A DNA stretch of 52,582 nucleotides from Betaproteobacteria bacterium UBA2592 (lineage in GTDB: Bacteria > Pseudomonadota > Gammaproteobacteria > Burkholderiales > Rhodocyclaceae), in NCBI GenBank assembly GCA_002340095.1, contig DDKS01000041.1, positions 1-52,582 on the forward strand, in the 5' to 3' direction. The notes under the pieces are model-generated. The model was given only the letters and a program-made list of their open reading frames with translations, was not told where the DNA came from and ran no database searches. A program made the position numbers and the translations under genes. This document shows positions 43,400-52,282 of this stretch, piece by piece; the first letter of the stretch is position 1, and each line of letters starts with the position of its first letter.

Positions 43400-45322
43400 A
43401 TGCATCTACTATTCGAAGAAGACGGCGGCTTCAAGGCCGGCACCATCCTGGCGGACAACGACACGTCCCTGCAGGTGGAAATGCCCTCGGGCAAGCGCAG
43501 CAAGATCAAGGCAGCCCAGGTGCTGCTGCGCTTTGCCAGCCCCGCTCCAGGCCAGATCCTGGAACAGGCGGCGCCCCTGGCCGCGGACATGGAAGCGGAA
43601 TTCCTCTGGGAGGTGGCCGGTGACTGTGAGTTTGGTTTTCTTGATCTTGCCCGAGACTATTTCGGACACGAACCCAGTGCGCCGGAAGCGGTATCGCTGC
43701 TGCTCGCCCTGCACGCAGCACCCATCTACTTCCATCGCAAGGGCAAAGGGCGCTTCCGCAAAGCCCCTGCCGACATTCTCCAGGCTGCTCTGGCCGGTCT
43801 TGAAAAAAAGCGTCAGCAGGCGCTTGCCATCGAAGCCTGGGTCGATGCGCTGAAAGCCGGCCGTCTGCCGCCGGAACTGGCTCCTTTCGCCGATTCCCTG
43901 CTCGGCAAGCCGGACCGCAACAAAGCCGAGATCAAGGCCTTCGAGACGGCCGCCGCCGACCTGGGCGTGCCCATGCCCGAACTGCTGCTCCAGGTAGGCG
44001 CCCTGAAGTCCCCCTACGAGGTGCATTTCCGCCGCTTCCTGCTCGACCAATTCCCCAGGGGCACTGCCTTTCCCCCCGTGGAAACCCCGCCCTGGCCCGA
44101 CGATCTGCCCCGGGCCGAAGTGCGCGCCTTCTCCATCGACGATGCCCATACCACCGAGGTGGATGATGCCCTCTCGGTCACCCGCCTGCCCGGCATGGGC
44201 TGGCGCATCGGCATCCACATCGCCGCCCCGGGCCTGGCCATCACCCACGGCAGCCCCCTGGACGCCATCGCCCGGGCGCGGCTCTCCACCGTCTACATGC
44301 CCGGCCACAAGATCACCATGCTGCCGGACGCGGTGGTGAGCGCCTACACCCTCGAGGGCGGGCGGGATTGCCCGGCCGTATCCCTGTACCTGACGGTGGA
44401 CGAGAACCTGGAGATCCTCGCCCACGAATCCCGGGCCGAACGGGTGCCCATCGCCGCCAACCTGCGCCATCATGAGGTGGAGCCCTGGTTCAACGCCGAC
44501 ACCATCAATGGGCCGTTACCCGACCAACCCTTCAAGGACGAGCTGCACCTGCTCTGGCGCTTCGCCAATGCCTGTGAAGGCCGACGCGGCAAGCCCTCGG
44601 CCACCCAGGGCATCAACGATTACAACTTCGCCATCCACGGCGACCTGGCCGATCCGGAAAGCTGCCGGGTCGAAATCAGCGAAAGGAAGCGGGGCAGCCC
44701 CCTGGACAAACTGGTGGCGGAACTGATGATCGTCGCCAACACCACCTGGGGGGGCCTGCTGGCGGAAAAGGGCATCGCCTGCCTGTACCGGGCCCAGACC
44801 GGCGGCAAGGCGCGCATGACCACCCAGCCCCAGCCCCACGAGGGCCTGGGCGTGCCCCAGTACGCCTGGATGACCTCGCCGCTACGGCGCTACTGCGACC
44901 TGGTGAACCAGTGGCAACTGGCCGCCTGCCTGAGCGGCAGGACACCCCCCTTCGCCCAGCGCTCGGCGGAACTGTTCGCCGCCATGCGCGATTTCGAACT
45001 CACCTACGCCGCCTACGCCGAATTCCAGCGCAATCTGGAACGCTACTGGTGCCTGCGCTGGCTGCGGCAGGAGAACGTGCAGCAGATCGAAGCCACCGTG
45101 CGCCGGGAAGAACTGGTCAAGTTCGACCACCTGCCTTTACTCGCCCGCATCCCCGGCCTGCCGGAGCTGGCCCCGGGCCGCCGGGTGCGCCTCGCCCTCG
45201 ACGGACTCGACTTCCTCGGCCTCGAAGTGCGCTGCCACCTGCTCGAGGTCCTGCCCGAGGCAGATATCCGGACGGAAGCGCTGGAAGGCGAAGCCGATGA
45301 AATCGGAGACGCCCAGGACTAA
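43400..45322 (+). CDS. rnb: RNase II/RNB-domain exoribonuclease
   Basis: The 640-aa protein has an N-terminal part with weak OB-like character and an RNB catalytic domain. The metal-site motif is SIDDAHTTEVDDAL: D247, E253, D255, D256, with E253 in place of the third Asp-cluster residue (D207 of E. coli RNase II). YRAQTGGKARMTT and YAWMTSPLRRYCDLVNQ complete the domain. It degrades RNA 3' to 5'. The variant is seen in some RNase II-like proteins of cyanobacteria and plastids, as far as I recall. The final S1 domain is short or divergent. Confidence 0.9.
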   Translation: MHLLFEEDGGFKAGTILADNDTSLQVEMPSGKRSKIKAAQVLLRFASPAPGQILEQAAPLAADMEAEFLWEVAGDCEFGFLDLARDYFGHEPSAPEAVSLLLALHAAPIYFHRKGKGRFRKAPADILQAALAGLEKKRQQALAIEAWVDALKAGRLPPELAPFADSLLGKPDRNKAEIKAFETAAADLGVPMPELLLQVGALKSPYEVHFRRFLLDQFPRGTAFPPVETPPWPDDLPRAEVRAFSIDDAHTTEVDDALSVTRLPGMGWRIGIHIAAPGLAITHGSPLDAIARARLSTVYMPGHKITMLPDAVVSAYTLEGGRDCPAVSLYLTVDENLEILAHESRAERVPIAANLRHHEVEPWFNADTINGPLPDQPFKDELHLLWRFANACEGRRGKPSATQGINDYNFAIHGDLADPESCRVEISERKRGSPLDKLVAELMIVANTTWGGLLAEKGIACLYRAQTGGKARMTTQPQPHEGLGVPQYAWMTSPLRRYCDLVNQWQLAACLSGRTPPFAQRSAELFAAMRDFELTYAAYAEFQRNLERYWCLRWLRQENVQQIEATVRREELVKFDHLPLLARIPGLPELAPGRRVRLALDGLDFLGLEVRCHLLEVLPEADIRTEALEGEADEIGDAQD

Positions 45323-45325
45323 AGC

Positions 45326-46189
45326 ATGTTGAGACGGCCTGCCTTCCTCGCCCGCTTTTCGACCCTGGAACTCGCCCTGGCCTTCTCCTTCGTCCTGCAC
45401 GGCCTGCTGCTCTCCTTGCACTTTGGCTTCCCCGACGCCGCGAGGAAGCTCCAGAACCAGGCCCTGGACGTGATCCTGGTCAACAGCCGCTCCGCCAGCA
45501 AGCCCAGTGACCCCCAGGCCCTGGCCCAGGCCAATCTGGACGGGGGAGGCAATACCGACCAGGACCGGCGCGCCGCCACCCCCCTGCCCCCCACCCGGAA
45601 GAACCAGTCCGGCGACCAGCTCGAACAGATGCAGCGCCGGGTTCAGGAACTCGAAGCCCGCCAGCGGGAACTGCTGGCCCAGGCCAGCCAGGCCAGGACC
45701 AGGCCCCAGGAACAGGCTGCGGAACCCCTGCCCAAAACCGCTGCCGCCACCGGCTTCGACCTGGCCGAAGCCGCCCGGGCCATGGCCCGCATGGAAGGCG
45801 AGATCAGCAAGAACACCGAGGAATACAACAAGCGGCCGCGCAAGAAGTTCGTGGGTGCCCGTACCAGCGAATACCGCTTCGCCCAGTACATCGAGGACTG
45901 GCGCCAGAAGGTGGAGCGGGTGGGCACCCTCAACTACCCGGAAGCCGCCCGGGGCAAGCTTTACGGCACTCTGGTGCTGACCGTGACCCTGAACCGGGAA
46001 GGAGAAGTCCTCCTGGTCAGCATCGACCGCTCCTCGGGCCACAAGGTGCTCGACGACGCCGCCCGGCGCATCGTGCAGCTGGCGGCGCCCTACGCCCCCT
46101 TCCCCCCCGCCATCCGGGAAGACACGGACCAGCTCGTCATCACCCGGGCCTGGACCTTCACCCGCAGCGACAGCCTCGAAACCCGGTAA
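45326..46189 (+). CDS. TonB-family periplasm-spanning protein
   Basis: The 287-aa protein has one N-terminal transmembrane helix (about 16-35), a charged coiled-coil-prone stretch (about 97-120), and a C-terminal TonB-type domain (about 195-287: YPEAARGKLYGTLVLTVTLNREGEVL, SSGHKVLDDAARRIVQLAAPYAPFPP). It lacks the usual EPxPxP-rich spacer and has no exbB/exbD or receptor nearby, so energy coupling is uncertain. It starts 3 bp after the RNase stop. Confidence 0.85.
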   Translation: MLRRPAFLARFSTLELALAFSFVLHGLLLSLHFGFPDAARKLQNQALDVILVNSRSASKPSDPQALAQANLDGGGNTDQDRRAATPLPPTRKNQSGDQLEQMQRRVQELEARQRELLAQASQARTRPQEQAAEPLPKTAAATGFDLAEAARAMARMEGEISKNTEEYNKRPRKKFVGARTSEYRFAQYIEDWRQKVERVGTLNYPEAARGKLYGTLVLTVTLNREGEVLLVSIDRSSGHKVLDDAARRIVQLAAPYAPFPPAIREDTDQLVITRAWTFTRSDSLETR

Positions 46190-46215
46190 GCCCCGCAGGC
46201 ACGCGGCACCGGGGG

Positions 46216-46221
46216 TAAAAT
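46216..46221 (+). promoter_or_regulatory. Putative -10 box (TAAAAT) of aroE
   Basis: GGGTAAAATCGCCG, 28 nt before the aroE ATG; no -35 recognised. Confidence 0.4.
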
Positions 46222-46249
46222 CGCCGCTTCCAACTCACGCATCCGGCCC

Positions 46250-47080
46250 ATGACTCCGCTCTACGCCGTCTTCGGCAACCCCATCGCCCACTCCAAGAGC
46301 CCGCGCATCCACAGGGAATTTGCCGCCCAGACCGGCCAGGACCTCCACTACGAGGCCCGGCTCGCTCCCCTGGAAGGCTTTGCCGATGCCGTGCGCCAGT
46401 TCATGGCCGAAGGCGGCCAGGGCGCCAACGTCACCGTACCCTTCAAGGAAGAAGCCTTCCGCCTCTGCGACAGCCTCAGCCCCCGGGCCCGGCTCGCCGG
46501 AGCGGTCAACACCCTGAGCCTGGAAAAAGGCCATATCCGGGGCGACAACACCGATGGTGCCGGCCTGGTGCGGGATATCGAAAGCAACCTCGACTTTGCC
46601 CTCGCCGGGCGGCGCATCCTGCTGCTCGGCGCCGGGGGAGCTGCCCGGGGCGCCCTCCTGCCCCTGCTGGAGCGCCAGCCCGCCCACCTCGTCATCGCCA
46701 ACCGCAGCCCGGCCAAGGCCGAAGCCCTGGCGGCCGAATTCGCCAGCGCATCCCCCCTGCCGCTGCAAGGCTGCAGCTTTGCCGGGCTGGACGGACAATC
46801 CTTCGACCTCATCATCAACGCCACCTCCGCCAGCCTCGGCGGCGAGGCCCTGCCCCTGCCCGCCGGGCTCTACGCCCCCGGCGCCCTGGCCTACGACATG
46901 ATGTACGGCAAGGGCGAAACCCCCTTCCTGGCCCAGGCCCGGGCAACCGGCGCCGCCCGTCTGGCCGACGGGCTGGGCATGCTGGTGGAGCAGGCGGCCG
47001 AAGCCTTCCTGATCTGGCGCGGCATCCGCCCGGCCACCGGGCCGCTGCTGCAAGCCCTGCGCGCCGAACTGCAGGGCTGA
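46250..47080 (+). CDS. aroE: Shikimate dehydrogenase
   Basis: The 276-aa NADPH enzyme reduces 3-dehydroshikimate. It shows GNPIAHSKSPRIH, NVTVPFKEEAF (catalytic Lys), RGDNTDGAGL (catalytic Asp) and Rossmann loop LLLGAGGAARG, then MMYGKGETPFL. Next to mtgA, as in many betaproteobacteria. Confidence 0.97.
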   Translation: MTPLYAVFGNPIAHSKSPRIHREFAAQTGQDLHYEARLAPLEGFADAVRQFMAEGGQGANVTVPFKEEAFRLCDSLSPRARLAGAVNTLSLEKGHIRGDNTDGAGLVRDIESNLDFALAGRRILLLGAGGAARGALLPLLERQPAHLVIANRSPAKAEALAAEFASASPLPLQGCSFAGLDGQSFDLIINATSASLGGEALPLPAGLYAPGALAYDMMYGKGETPFLAQARATGAARLADGLGMLVEQAAEAFLIWRGIRPATGPLLQALRAELQG

Positions 47081-47110
47081 AGCCTTGAACCCGAAACCGG
47101 GATTCCCCGC

Positions 47111-47818
47111 TTGAAACCCCTGATCGCCCGCCTCCTCTCCACGTTCAAACAGGGGCTGCTGATCCTGATCGGGCTCGCCCTGCTCAGCCAGCTATGGTTC
47201 TTCGGCTGGGTACTGTGGTGGAAATGGATGCCTCCCCAGCAAACCCGTTTCATGAGCCTGCGCCTGGAGGAGTTGCGGCAGAAGCAGCCCGAAGCCGAAC
47301 TCAAGTACCAGTGGGTGCCCTACCCGCATATCTCGGCCCACCTGAAACGGGCCATCATCGCTGCCGAGGACGCCAACTTCGTCGATCATGAAGGCTTCGA
47401 CTGGGACGGCATCCAGAAAGCCCTGGAAAAGAACCAGAAGAAGGGGCGCTTCGTCGCCGGCGGCTCCACCATCTCCCAGCAACTGGCGAAAAACCTGTTC
47501 CTGACCCCCACCAAATCCTTCCTGCGCAAGGGCCAGGAAGCCATCATCACCCTGATGATCGAGTCCCTGTGGGACAAGGAACGCATCTTCGAGGTCTATC
47601 TCAACGTGATCGAATGGGGCAACGGCGTCTTCGGCGCCGAGGCCGCAGCCCGTCACTACTACGGCATCAGCGCCGCCCAGCTGAATGCACCCCAGGCCGC
47701 CAGGCTGGCCGCCATGGTGCCCAATCCCCGCTTCTACGACCGCAACCGGGGCGCCCCCGGACTAGCCCGCAAAACTGCCATCATCCTGGCCCGGATGCCT
47801 GCCGCCCAGTTACCCTGA
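47111..47818 (+). CDS. mtgA: Monofunctional peptidoglycan glycosyltransferase
   Basis: The 235-aa GT51 enzyme polymerises lipid II into glycan strands. It has an N-terminal membrane helix and motifs AEDANFVDHEGFDWDGI (catalytic Glu), GGSTISQQLAKNLFL and NVIEWGNGVFGAEAAARHYYG. The start is TTG 47111: no ATG or GTG lies between the aroE stop and the transmembrane segment. Confidence 0.93.
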   Translation: MKPLIARLLSTFKQGLLILIGLALLSQLWFFGWVLWWKWMPPQQTRFMSLRLEELRQKQPEAELKYQWVPYPHISAHLKRAIIAAEDANFVDHEGFDWDGIQKALEKNQKKGRFVAGGSTISQQLAKNLFLTPTKSFLRKGQEAIITLMIESLWDKERIFEVYLNVIEWGNGVFGAEAAARHYYGISAAQLNAPQAARLAAMVPNPRFYDRNRGAPGLARKTAIILARMPAAQLP

Positions 47819-47868
47819 CCTCCGCCAACAAGGCCCGCAAAAGCCCGGAGAACGCCCCGCTTCGGTGC

Positions 47869-47874
47869 TAAAAT
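47869..47874 (+). promoter_or_regulatory. Putative -10 box (TAAAAT) of mgtE
   Basis: TGCTAAAATGCCC overlaps the first in-frame ATG (47873), so a transcript from it could only use ATG 47900, 25 nt past the box. Confidence 0.45.
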
Positions 47875-47899
47875 GCCCGATCCCTTGCGGCACCGCACC

Positions 47900-49342
47900 A
47901 TGACCGAAGAAACCCAGCTCACCGATACGGACGACCTGCAAGACCGCCTGCACGAGGTGGAGACCCTGCTCGCCCGGCACAGGCTGGTGGAAGACCTGGT
48001 GCACCGCCAGGACATGCCCCGCCACGACCTGGTCGAGGAACTGGTCCACAAGCAGAACCTGAACGAACTCCGGCACAAGCTGGACAAGATGCACCCGGCC
48101 GACGTGGCCTACATCCTCGAGGCCCTGCCCCTGGAAGACCGGCTGCTGGTCTGGGATCTGGTCAAGGCCGAGCGGGACGGGGAGATCCTCCTGGAAGTCT
48201 CCGACGCGGTCCGGGAAACCCTGATCGAGTCCATGGAGCGCCACGAACTGGTGGCCGCCGCCGAAACCCTCGACACGGACGAACTGGCCGACCTGGTGCC
48301 CGACCTGCCCCAGGAAGTGGTGGAGGACGTGTTCCAGGCCCTGCCCACGGAAGAGCGGGAGCAGTTGCGGGCTGCCATCTCCTACCCGGAAGACACGGTA
48401 GGCGGCCTGATGGACTTCGACATGGTCACCGTCCGGGAAGACGTGACCCTCGAAGTCGTGCTGCGTTACCTGCGCCGTTTCGATGAGCTGCCCGAGCACA
48501 CCGACAAGCTCTTCGTGGTGGACCGGAATGACCACCTGAAAGGCGTTCTCACCCTGGAAGCCCTGCTCATCAACGACCCGGAAACCGAGGTGCAGCAGGT
48601 CATGGCCAAGGACGTGGTGCGCTTCCACCCGGAGGACGAAGCCGAGGAAGCCGCCCAGGCCTTCGAGCGTTACGACCTGGTGTCCGCCCCGGTGGTCGAT
48701 GAGGAAAACCGGGTGGTGGGGCGCCTCACCCTGGTGGCGGTGGTGGACTTCATCCGCGAGGAGTCCGATGCCGAACAGCTGGCCCAGGCCGGTCTGAAGG
48801 AAGAAGAAGACATCTTCGCCTCGGTCTGGGACTCGGTGAAAAACCGCTGGTCCTGGCTGGCCATCAATCTGGTCACTGCCTTCGTCGCCTCCCGGGTCAT
48901 CGGCGCCTTTGAAGACTCCATCGAGAAACTCGTGGCCCTGGCTGCCCTCATGCCCATCGTCGCCGGCATCGGCGGCAACTCCGGCAACCAGACCATCACC
49001 ATGATCGTGCGCGCCATCGCCATGGGCCAGGTCAAGCCCGACGCCACCCGGCGCCTGCTCAAGAAGGAGCTGGGCGTGGCCCTGATCAATGGTCTGATCT
49101 GGGGCGGACTGCTGGGCGTGCTCGCCTGGTGGCTGTATGGCAGTGTCTCCCTCGGCATGGTGATGACCGCCGCCATGACCCTCAACCTGCTGCTCGCCGC
49201 CCTTGCCGGCGTCGGCATCCCCATGCTGCGCCAGCGCCTGGGCACCGACCCGGCCATCGGCGGTTCGGTAATGATCACGGCGCTCACCGATTCCGGCGGC
49301 TTCTTCATCTTCCTCGGCCTCGCCACGCTGTTCCTGCTCTAG
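47900..49342 (+). CDS. mgtE: MgtE family magnesium transporter
   Basis: The 480-aa channel has an acidic helical MgtE N domain (HPADVAYILEALPLEDRLLVWDLV), two CBS domains (about 140-265, PEDTVGGLMDF and VSAPVVDEENRVVG) and a five-helix membrane domain (about 310-480, LMPIVAGIGGNSGNQTITMIVRAIA and DPAIGGSVMITALTDSGGFFIFLGLA). N and CBS domains gate the pore by Mg2+ in studied homologues. ATG 47900 is chosen over 47873. Confidence 0.95.
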   Translation: MTEETQLTDTDDLQDRLHEVETLLARHRLVEDLVHRQDMPRHDLVEELVHKQNLNELRHKLDKMHPADVAYILEALPLEDRLLVWDLVKAERDGEILLEVSDAVRETLIESMERHELVAAAETLDTDELADLVPDLPQEVVEDVFQALPTEEREQLRAAISYPEDTVGGLMDFDMVTVREDVTLEVVLRYLRRFDELPEHTDKLFVVDRNDHLKGVLTLEALLINDPETEVQQVMAKDVVRFHPEDEAEEAAQAFERYDLVSAPVVDEENRVVGRLTLVAVVDFIREESDAEQLAQAGLKEEEDIFASVWDSVKNRWSWLAINLVTAFVASRVIGAFEDSIEKLVALAALMPIVAGIGGNSGNQTITMIVRAIAMGQVKPDATRRLLKKELGVALINGLIWGGLLGVLAWWLYGSVSLGMVMTAAMTLNLLLAALAGVGIPMLRQRLGTDPAIGGSVMITALTDSGGFFIFLGLATLFLL

Positions 49343-49396
49343 GGTACGGCATCTGCCGCCCCGGCCCGGCCGGTTTGACCCTCTCTGCCCGACACC

Positions 49397-50479
49397 ATGA
49401 AACCCAGCATCCGCCAGAAACTCGACCAACTCGCCTTCCGCCTCGACGAGGTGGATGCCCTGCTCTCCAGCGAAGATGCGGCCCGGGACATGGACCTGTT
49501 CCGCAAGATTTCCCGGGAGCGGGCCGAGATCGAGCCGGTGGTGCAGCTGTACGCCACCTACCGGCAGGCGGAGGCCGACCTGCGCCAGGCCGAGGAGATG
49601 CTGGCCGACCCGGACATGCGCGAGCTGGCCGAGGAGGAAATGGCTGCCGCCAAGGCCCGCATCCCCGACCTGGAACTGGAACTGCAGAAACTGCTGCTGC
49701 CCCGGGACCCCAACGACGAACGCAACATCCTGCTGGAAATCCGCGCCGGCACCGGCGGGGACGAATCGGCCCTGTTCGCCGGCGACCTGTTGCGCATGTA
49801 CAGCCGCTACGCCGAACGCCAGCGCTGGCAGGTGGAGGTGCTCTCCGCCAGCGAGTCGGAGCTGGGCGGCTACAAGGAAGTGATCTGCCGGGTGGTGGGC
49901 AATGGCGCCTACTCGCGGCTGAAGTTCGAATCCGGCGGGCACCGGGTGCAGCGGGTGCCGGAAACCGAGACCCAGGGCCGCATTCACACCTCCGCCTGCA
50001 CGGTGGCGGTGATGCCGGAAGCCGACGAGGTGGAGGACGTGCAGCTCAACCCTGCCGACCTCAGGATCGACACGTTCCGGGCCTCCGGCGCCGGCGGCCA
50101 GCACATCAACAAGACCGACTCGGCGGTGCGCATCACGCACCTGCCCACCGGCATCGTCGCCGAGTGCCAGGACGGCCGCTCCCAGCACCAGAACAAGGCT
50201 TCCGCCCTGAAAGTGCTGGCGGCCCGGATCAAGGACGTGCAGGTACGCGAACAGCAGGCCAGGGAGGCCGCCACGCGCAAGAGCCTGGTGGGCAGCGGCG
50301 ACCGTTCCGAGCGCATCCGCACCTACAACTTCCCCCAGGGCCGGGTCACCGACCACCGCATCAACCTCACCCTGTACAAGATCGCCGCCATCATGGACGG
50401 GGACCTGGACGAGCTCATCGGTGCCCTGACCACCGAACACCAGATGGAACAGCTGGCGGCCCTGTCCGGGGAAGCATGA
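49397..50479 (+). CDS. prfA: Peptide chain release factor 1
   Basis: The 360-aa factor terminates translation at UAA and UAG. The GGQ motif is at residues 233-235 (ASGAGGQHINKTDSAVRI). The codon-recognition tripeptide region reads VPETETQGRIHTSAC, PET where E. coli has PAT. It is followed with a 4-bp overlap by prmC, which methylates the GGQ glutamine. Confidence 0.97.
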   Translation: MKPSIRQKLDQLAFRLDEVDALLSSEDAARDMDLFRKISRERAEIEPVVQLYATYRQAEADLRQAEEMLADPDMRELAEEEMAAAKARIPDLELELQKLLLPRDPNDERNILLEIRAGTGGDESALFAGDLLRMYSRYAERQRWQVEVLSASESELGGYKEVICRVVGNGAYSRLKFESGGHRVQRVPETETQGRIHTSACTVAVMPEADEVEDVQLNPADLRIDTFRASGAGGQHINKTDSAVRITHLPTGIVAECQDGRSQHQNKASALKVLAARIKDVQVREQQAREAATRKSLVGSGDRSERIRTYNFPQGRVTDHRINLTLYKIAAIMDGDLDELIGALTTEHQMEQLAALSGEA

Positions 50480-51297
50480 GGCTGGATCACTGGCTCCAGG
50501 CCGCCCGCCAGCGGCTCGACGCCCTGGATGCGCGCCTGCTGCTGCAGCACGTCACCGGCCTATCCCGCACCGAGCTGATCTGCCGCCCGGAAACTCCGCT
50601 CAGTCCCGGGCAGCTGGAGCGTCTGGAAACCCTGGCCGCCCGCCGCGCCGCCGGGGAGCCCCTGGCCTATCTAGTGGGCGAGGCGGGCTTTCGCGGCCGT
50701 AGCTTCCGGGTCTCCCCCGCCGTGCTGGTGCCCCGGCCGGAAACCGAGGAGCTGGTGGACCTGGCCCTGGAAAAGCTGCGGGAGCTGGCCGTGCGCGCCC
50801 CCCGGGTGCTGGACCTGGGTACCGGCAGCGGCGCCATCCCCATCAGCCTGGCCCTGGAATTTCCCGCCGCCCGGGTCACGGCGGTGGATGTCTCCCCCGC
50901 CGCCCTGGCCGTGGCCCGGGCCAACGGCGAGGCCCTGAAGGCACCGGTACGCTGGCAGGAGAGCGACTGGTTCAGCGCCCTGGCGGACGAACGCTTTGAC
51001 CTGATCGTTTCCAACCCCCCCTACATCCACGCCGAAGACCCCCATCTGGACGGGGACGGCCTCTGCTTCGAGCCGCGCCTGGCCCTCACCGATGGGGCCG
51101 ACGGCCTGGCCTGTATCCGCCGCATCGTGGCAGACGCCCCCGCCCACCTGGAACCCGGGGGCTGGCTGCTGTTCGAACATGGCTGGAACCAGGGCCCGGC
51201 GGCGCGGAACTTGTTGACCGCCGCCGGGTTCAAAGCCGTGCAGACCTGGCAGGACCTGGCCGGCCACGACCGCATCAGCGGCGGCCATGCGCCCTGA
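50476..51297 (+). CDS. prmC: Release factor glutamine methyltransferase PrmC
   Basis: The 273-aa SAM enzyme methylates the GGQ glutamine of RF1 and RF2. It shows the helical N domain, GEAGFRGRSFRVSPAVLVPRPETE, SAM motif VLDLGTGSGAIPISLAL and the catalytic VSNPPYIH. ATG overlaps the prfA stop, and GGGGAAG serves as ribosome-binding site. Confidence 0.96.
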   Translation: MRLDHWLQAARQRLDALDARLLLQHVTGLSRTELICRPETPLSPGQLERLETLAARRAAGEPLAYLVGEAGFRGRSFRVSPAVLVPRPETEELVDLALEKLRELAVRAPRVLDLGTGSGAIPISLALEFPAARVTAVDVSPAALAVARANGEALKAPVRWQESDWFSALADERFDLIVSNPPYIHAEDPHLDGDGLCFEPRLALTDGADGLACIRRIVADAPAHLEPGGWLLFEHGWNQGPAARNLLTAAGFKAVQTWQDLAGHDRISGGHAP

Positions 51298-51348
51298 GCC
51301 CGGCCCGGAATCCCCGCCATTCCCCTTGAACCCCTTACGGAGAAATCC

Positions 51349-51672
51349 ATGTCCCGCGATGTACTGAAGGAAATCCAGGAAACCGTCACCCAGAACCCCG
51401 TGGTGCTCTACATGAAGGGTACGCCCCAGTTCCCCCAGTGCGGTTTTTCCGCCACCGCCGCCGAAATCCTCAAGCGCTGCGGCGTCAAGGATTTCGTCGC
51501 CGTCAACATCCTGCTGGACGAGGAAATCCGCCAGGGCATCAAGGAATACGCCAACTGGCCCACGATTCCCCAGCTCTACATCAAGGGCGAGTTCATCGGC
51601 GGCTGCGACATCATGCGCGAGATGTACCAGACCGGCGAACTGCAGGCCCTCCTCGAAGGCATCGCCGCCTGA
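51349..51672 (+). CDS. grxD: Monothiol glutaredoxin Grx4 (CGFS type)
   Basis: The 107-aa protein has the CGFS active site at C31, YMKGTP glutathione-binding Lys, NWPTIPQLYI and GGCDI. Grx4 proteins coordinate a bridging [2Fe-2S] with glutathione and act in Fe-S trafficking. ACGGAGAAATCC precedes the ATG. Confidence 0.96.
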   Translation: MSRDVLKEIQETVTQNPVVLYMKGTPQFPQCGFSATAAEILKRCGVKDFVAVNILLDEEIRQGIKEYANWPTIPQLYIKGEFIGGCDIMREMYQTGELQALLEGIAA

Positions 51673-51698
51673 AGTACCGCCGGCTGCAGGCTGGCATG

Positions 51699-51725
51699 AA
51701 AGGCCGGGGCACCCCGGCTTTTCTG
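51699..51725 (+). terminator. Terminator after grxD
   Basis: AAAGGCCGGG pairs with CCCGGCTTTT around a GCAC loop (one G-T pair), and the 3' arm runs into TTTTCTGTTT. Confidence 0.75.
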
Positions 51726-51740
51726 TTTGCGCGCATCCTT

Positions 51741-51746
51741 TATCAT
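51741..51746 (+). promoter_or_regulatory. Putative -10 box (TATCAT) of the cytochrome c' gene
   Basis: TTTATCATTGCCCC, 29 nt before ATG 51776. Confidence 0.3.
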
Positions 51747-51775
51747 TGCCCCTCCCTCACTTCCTGCAACGATCC

Positions 51776-52222
51776 ATGCTCCGCAAGACAGTTCCGCTCC
51801 TCCTATTTCCCGTCCTGCTCCTGACCGCCTGCGGCGAGGTGGAAGACACCCGGCCAGGCCAGCCCGTGGCCACCCGGCAGAAGGCCTTCAAGGCGATACT
51901 GCAGAGCTTCGAGCCCATGGGCGTGCAGCTCCGGGAGAACCGCTACGAGCCGGAAACCTTCCTGCAGCAGGCCCGGATGCTGCATCAGCTCAAGGATGCG
52001 CCCTGGTCCCATTTCGGGCCCGACACCCACTATCCGCCCACCAAGGCCACGGCCAGGGTCTGGCAGGAGCCGGAACGCTTCACCGCCGAACGGGAGGGCT
52101 TCCTCAAGGCGGTGGACGCGCTGCTGACCGCCGCCGAAAGCCGCACGGAAGAGCGGGTGAAACCCGCCTATCAGGCGGTGCATGACAGCTGTCGTAGCTG
52201 CCACAAGCCCTTCCGGAACTGA
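51776..52222 (+). CDS. Lipoprotein cytochrome c' (class II cytochrome c)
   Basis: The 148-aa protein has a short signal ending in lipobox LLTAC (Cys19) and a single C-terminal haem motif CRSCH ten residues from the end (SCRSCHKPFR), the layout of four-helix cytochromes c'. Family members bind NO or CO, or shuttle electrons. The lipobox suggests anchoring to a membrane rather than free periplasmic location. ATG 51776 gives the best signal peptide; an ATG at 51746 lies inside the predicted promoter. It stands alone after the grxD terminator. Confidence 0.83.
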   Translation: MLRKTVPLLLFPVLLLTACGEVEDTRPGQPVATRQKAFKAILQSFEPMGVQLRENRYEPETFLQQARMLHQLKDAPWSHFGPDTHYPPTKATARVWQEPERFTAEREGFLKAVDALLTAAESRTEERVKPAYQAVHDSCRSCHKPFRN

Positions 52223-52282
52223 GCCGGGGCCCCGTCCCGGACTCCGGCGCCAGGGCGGAAGCCCGGGCCCGCTGGAAGGGGA

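Noticed and set aside
47810..50440. 876-codon open frame antisense to mgtE and prfA
   Set aside because: It is a GC-codon-bias shadow: low-complexity Gly/His/Gln/Val sequence with no domain, opposite two clear genes.
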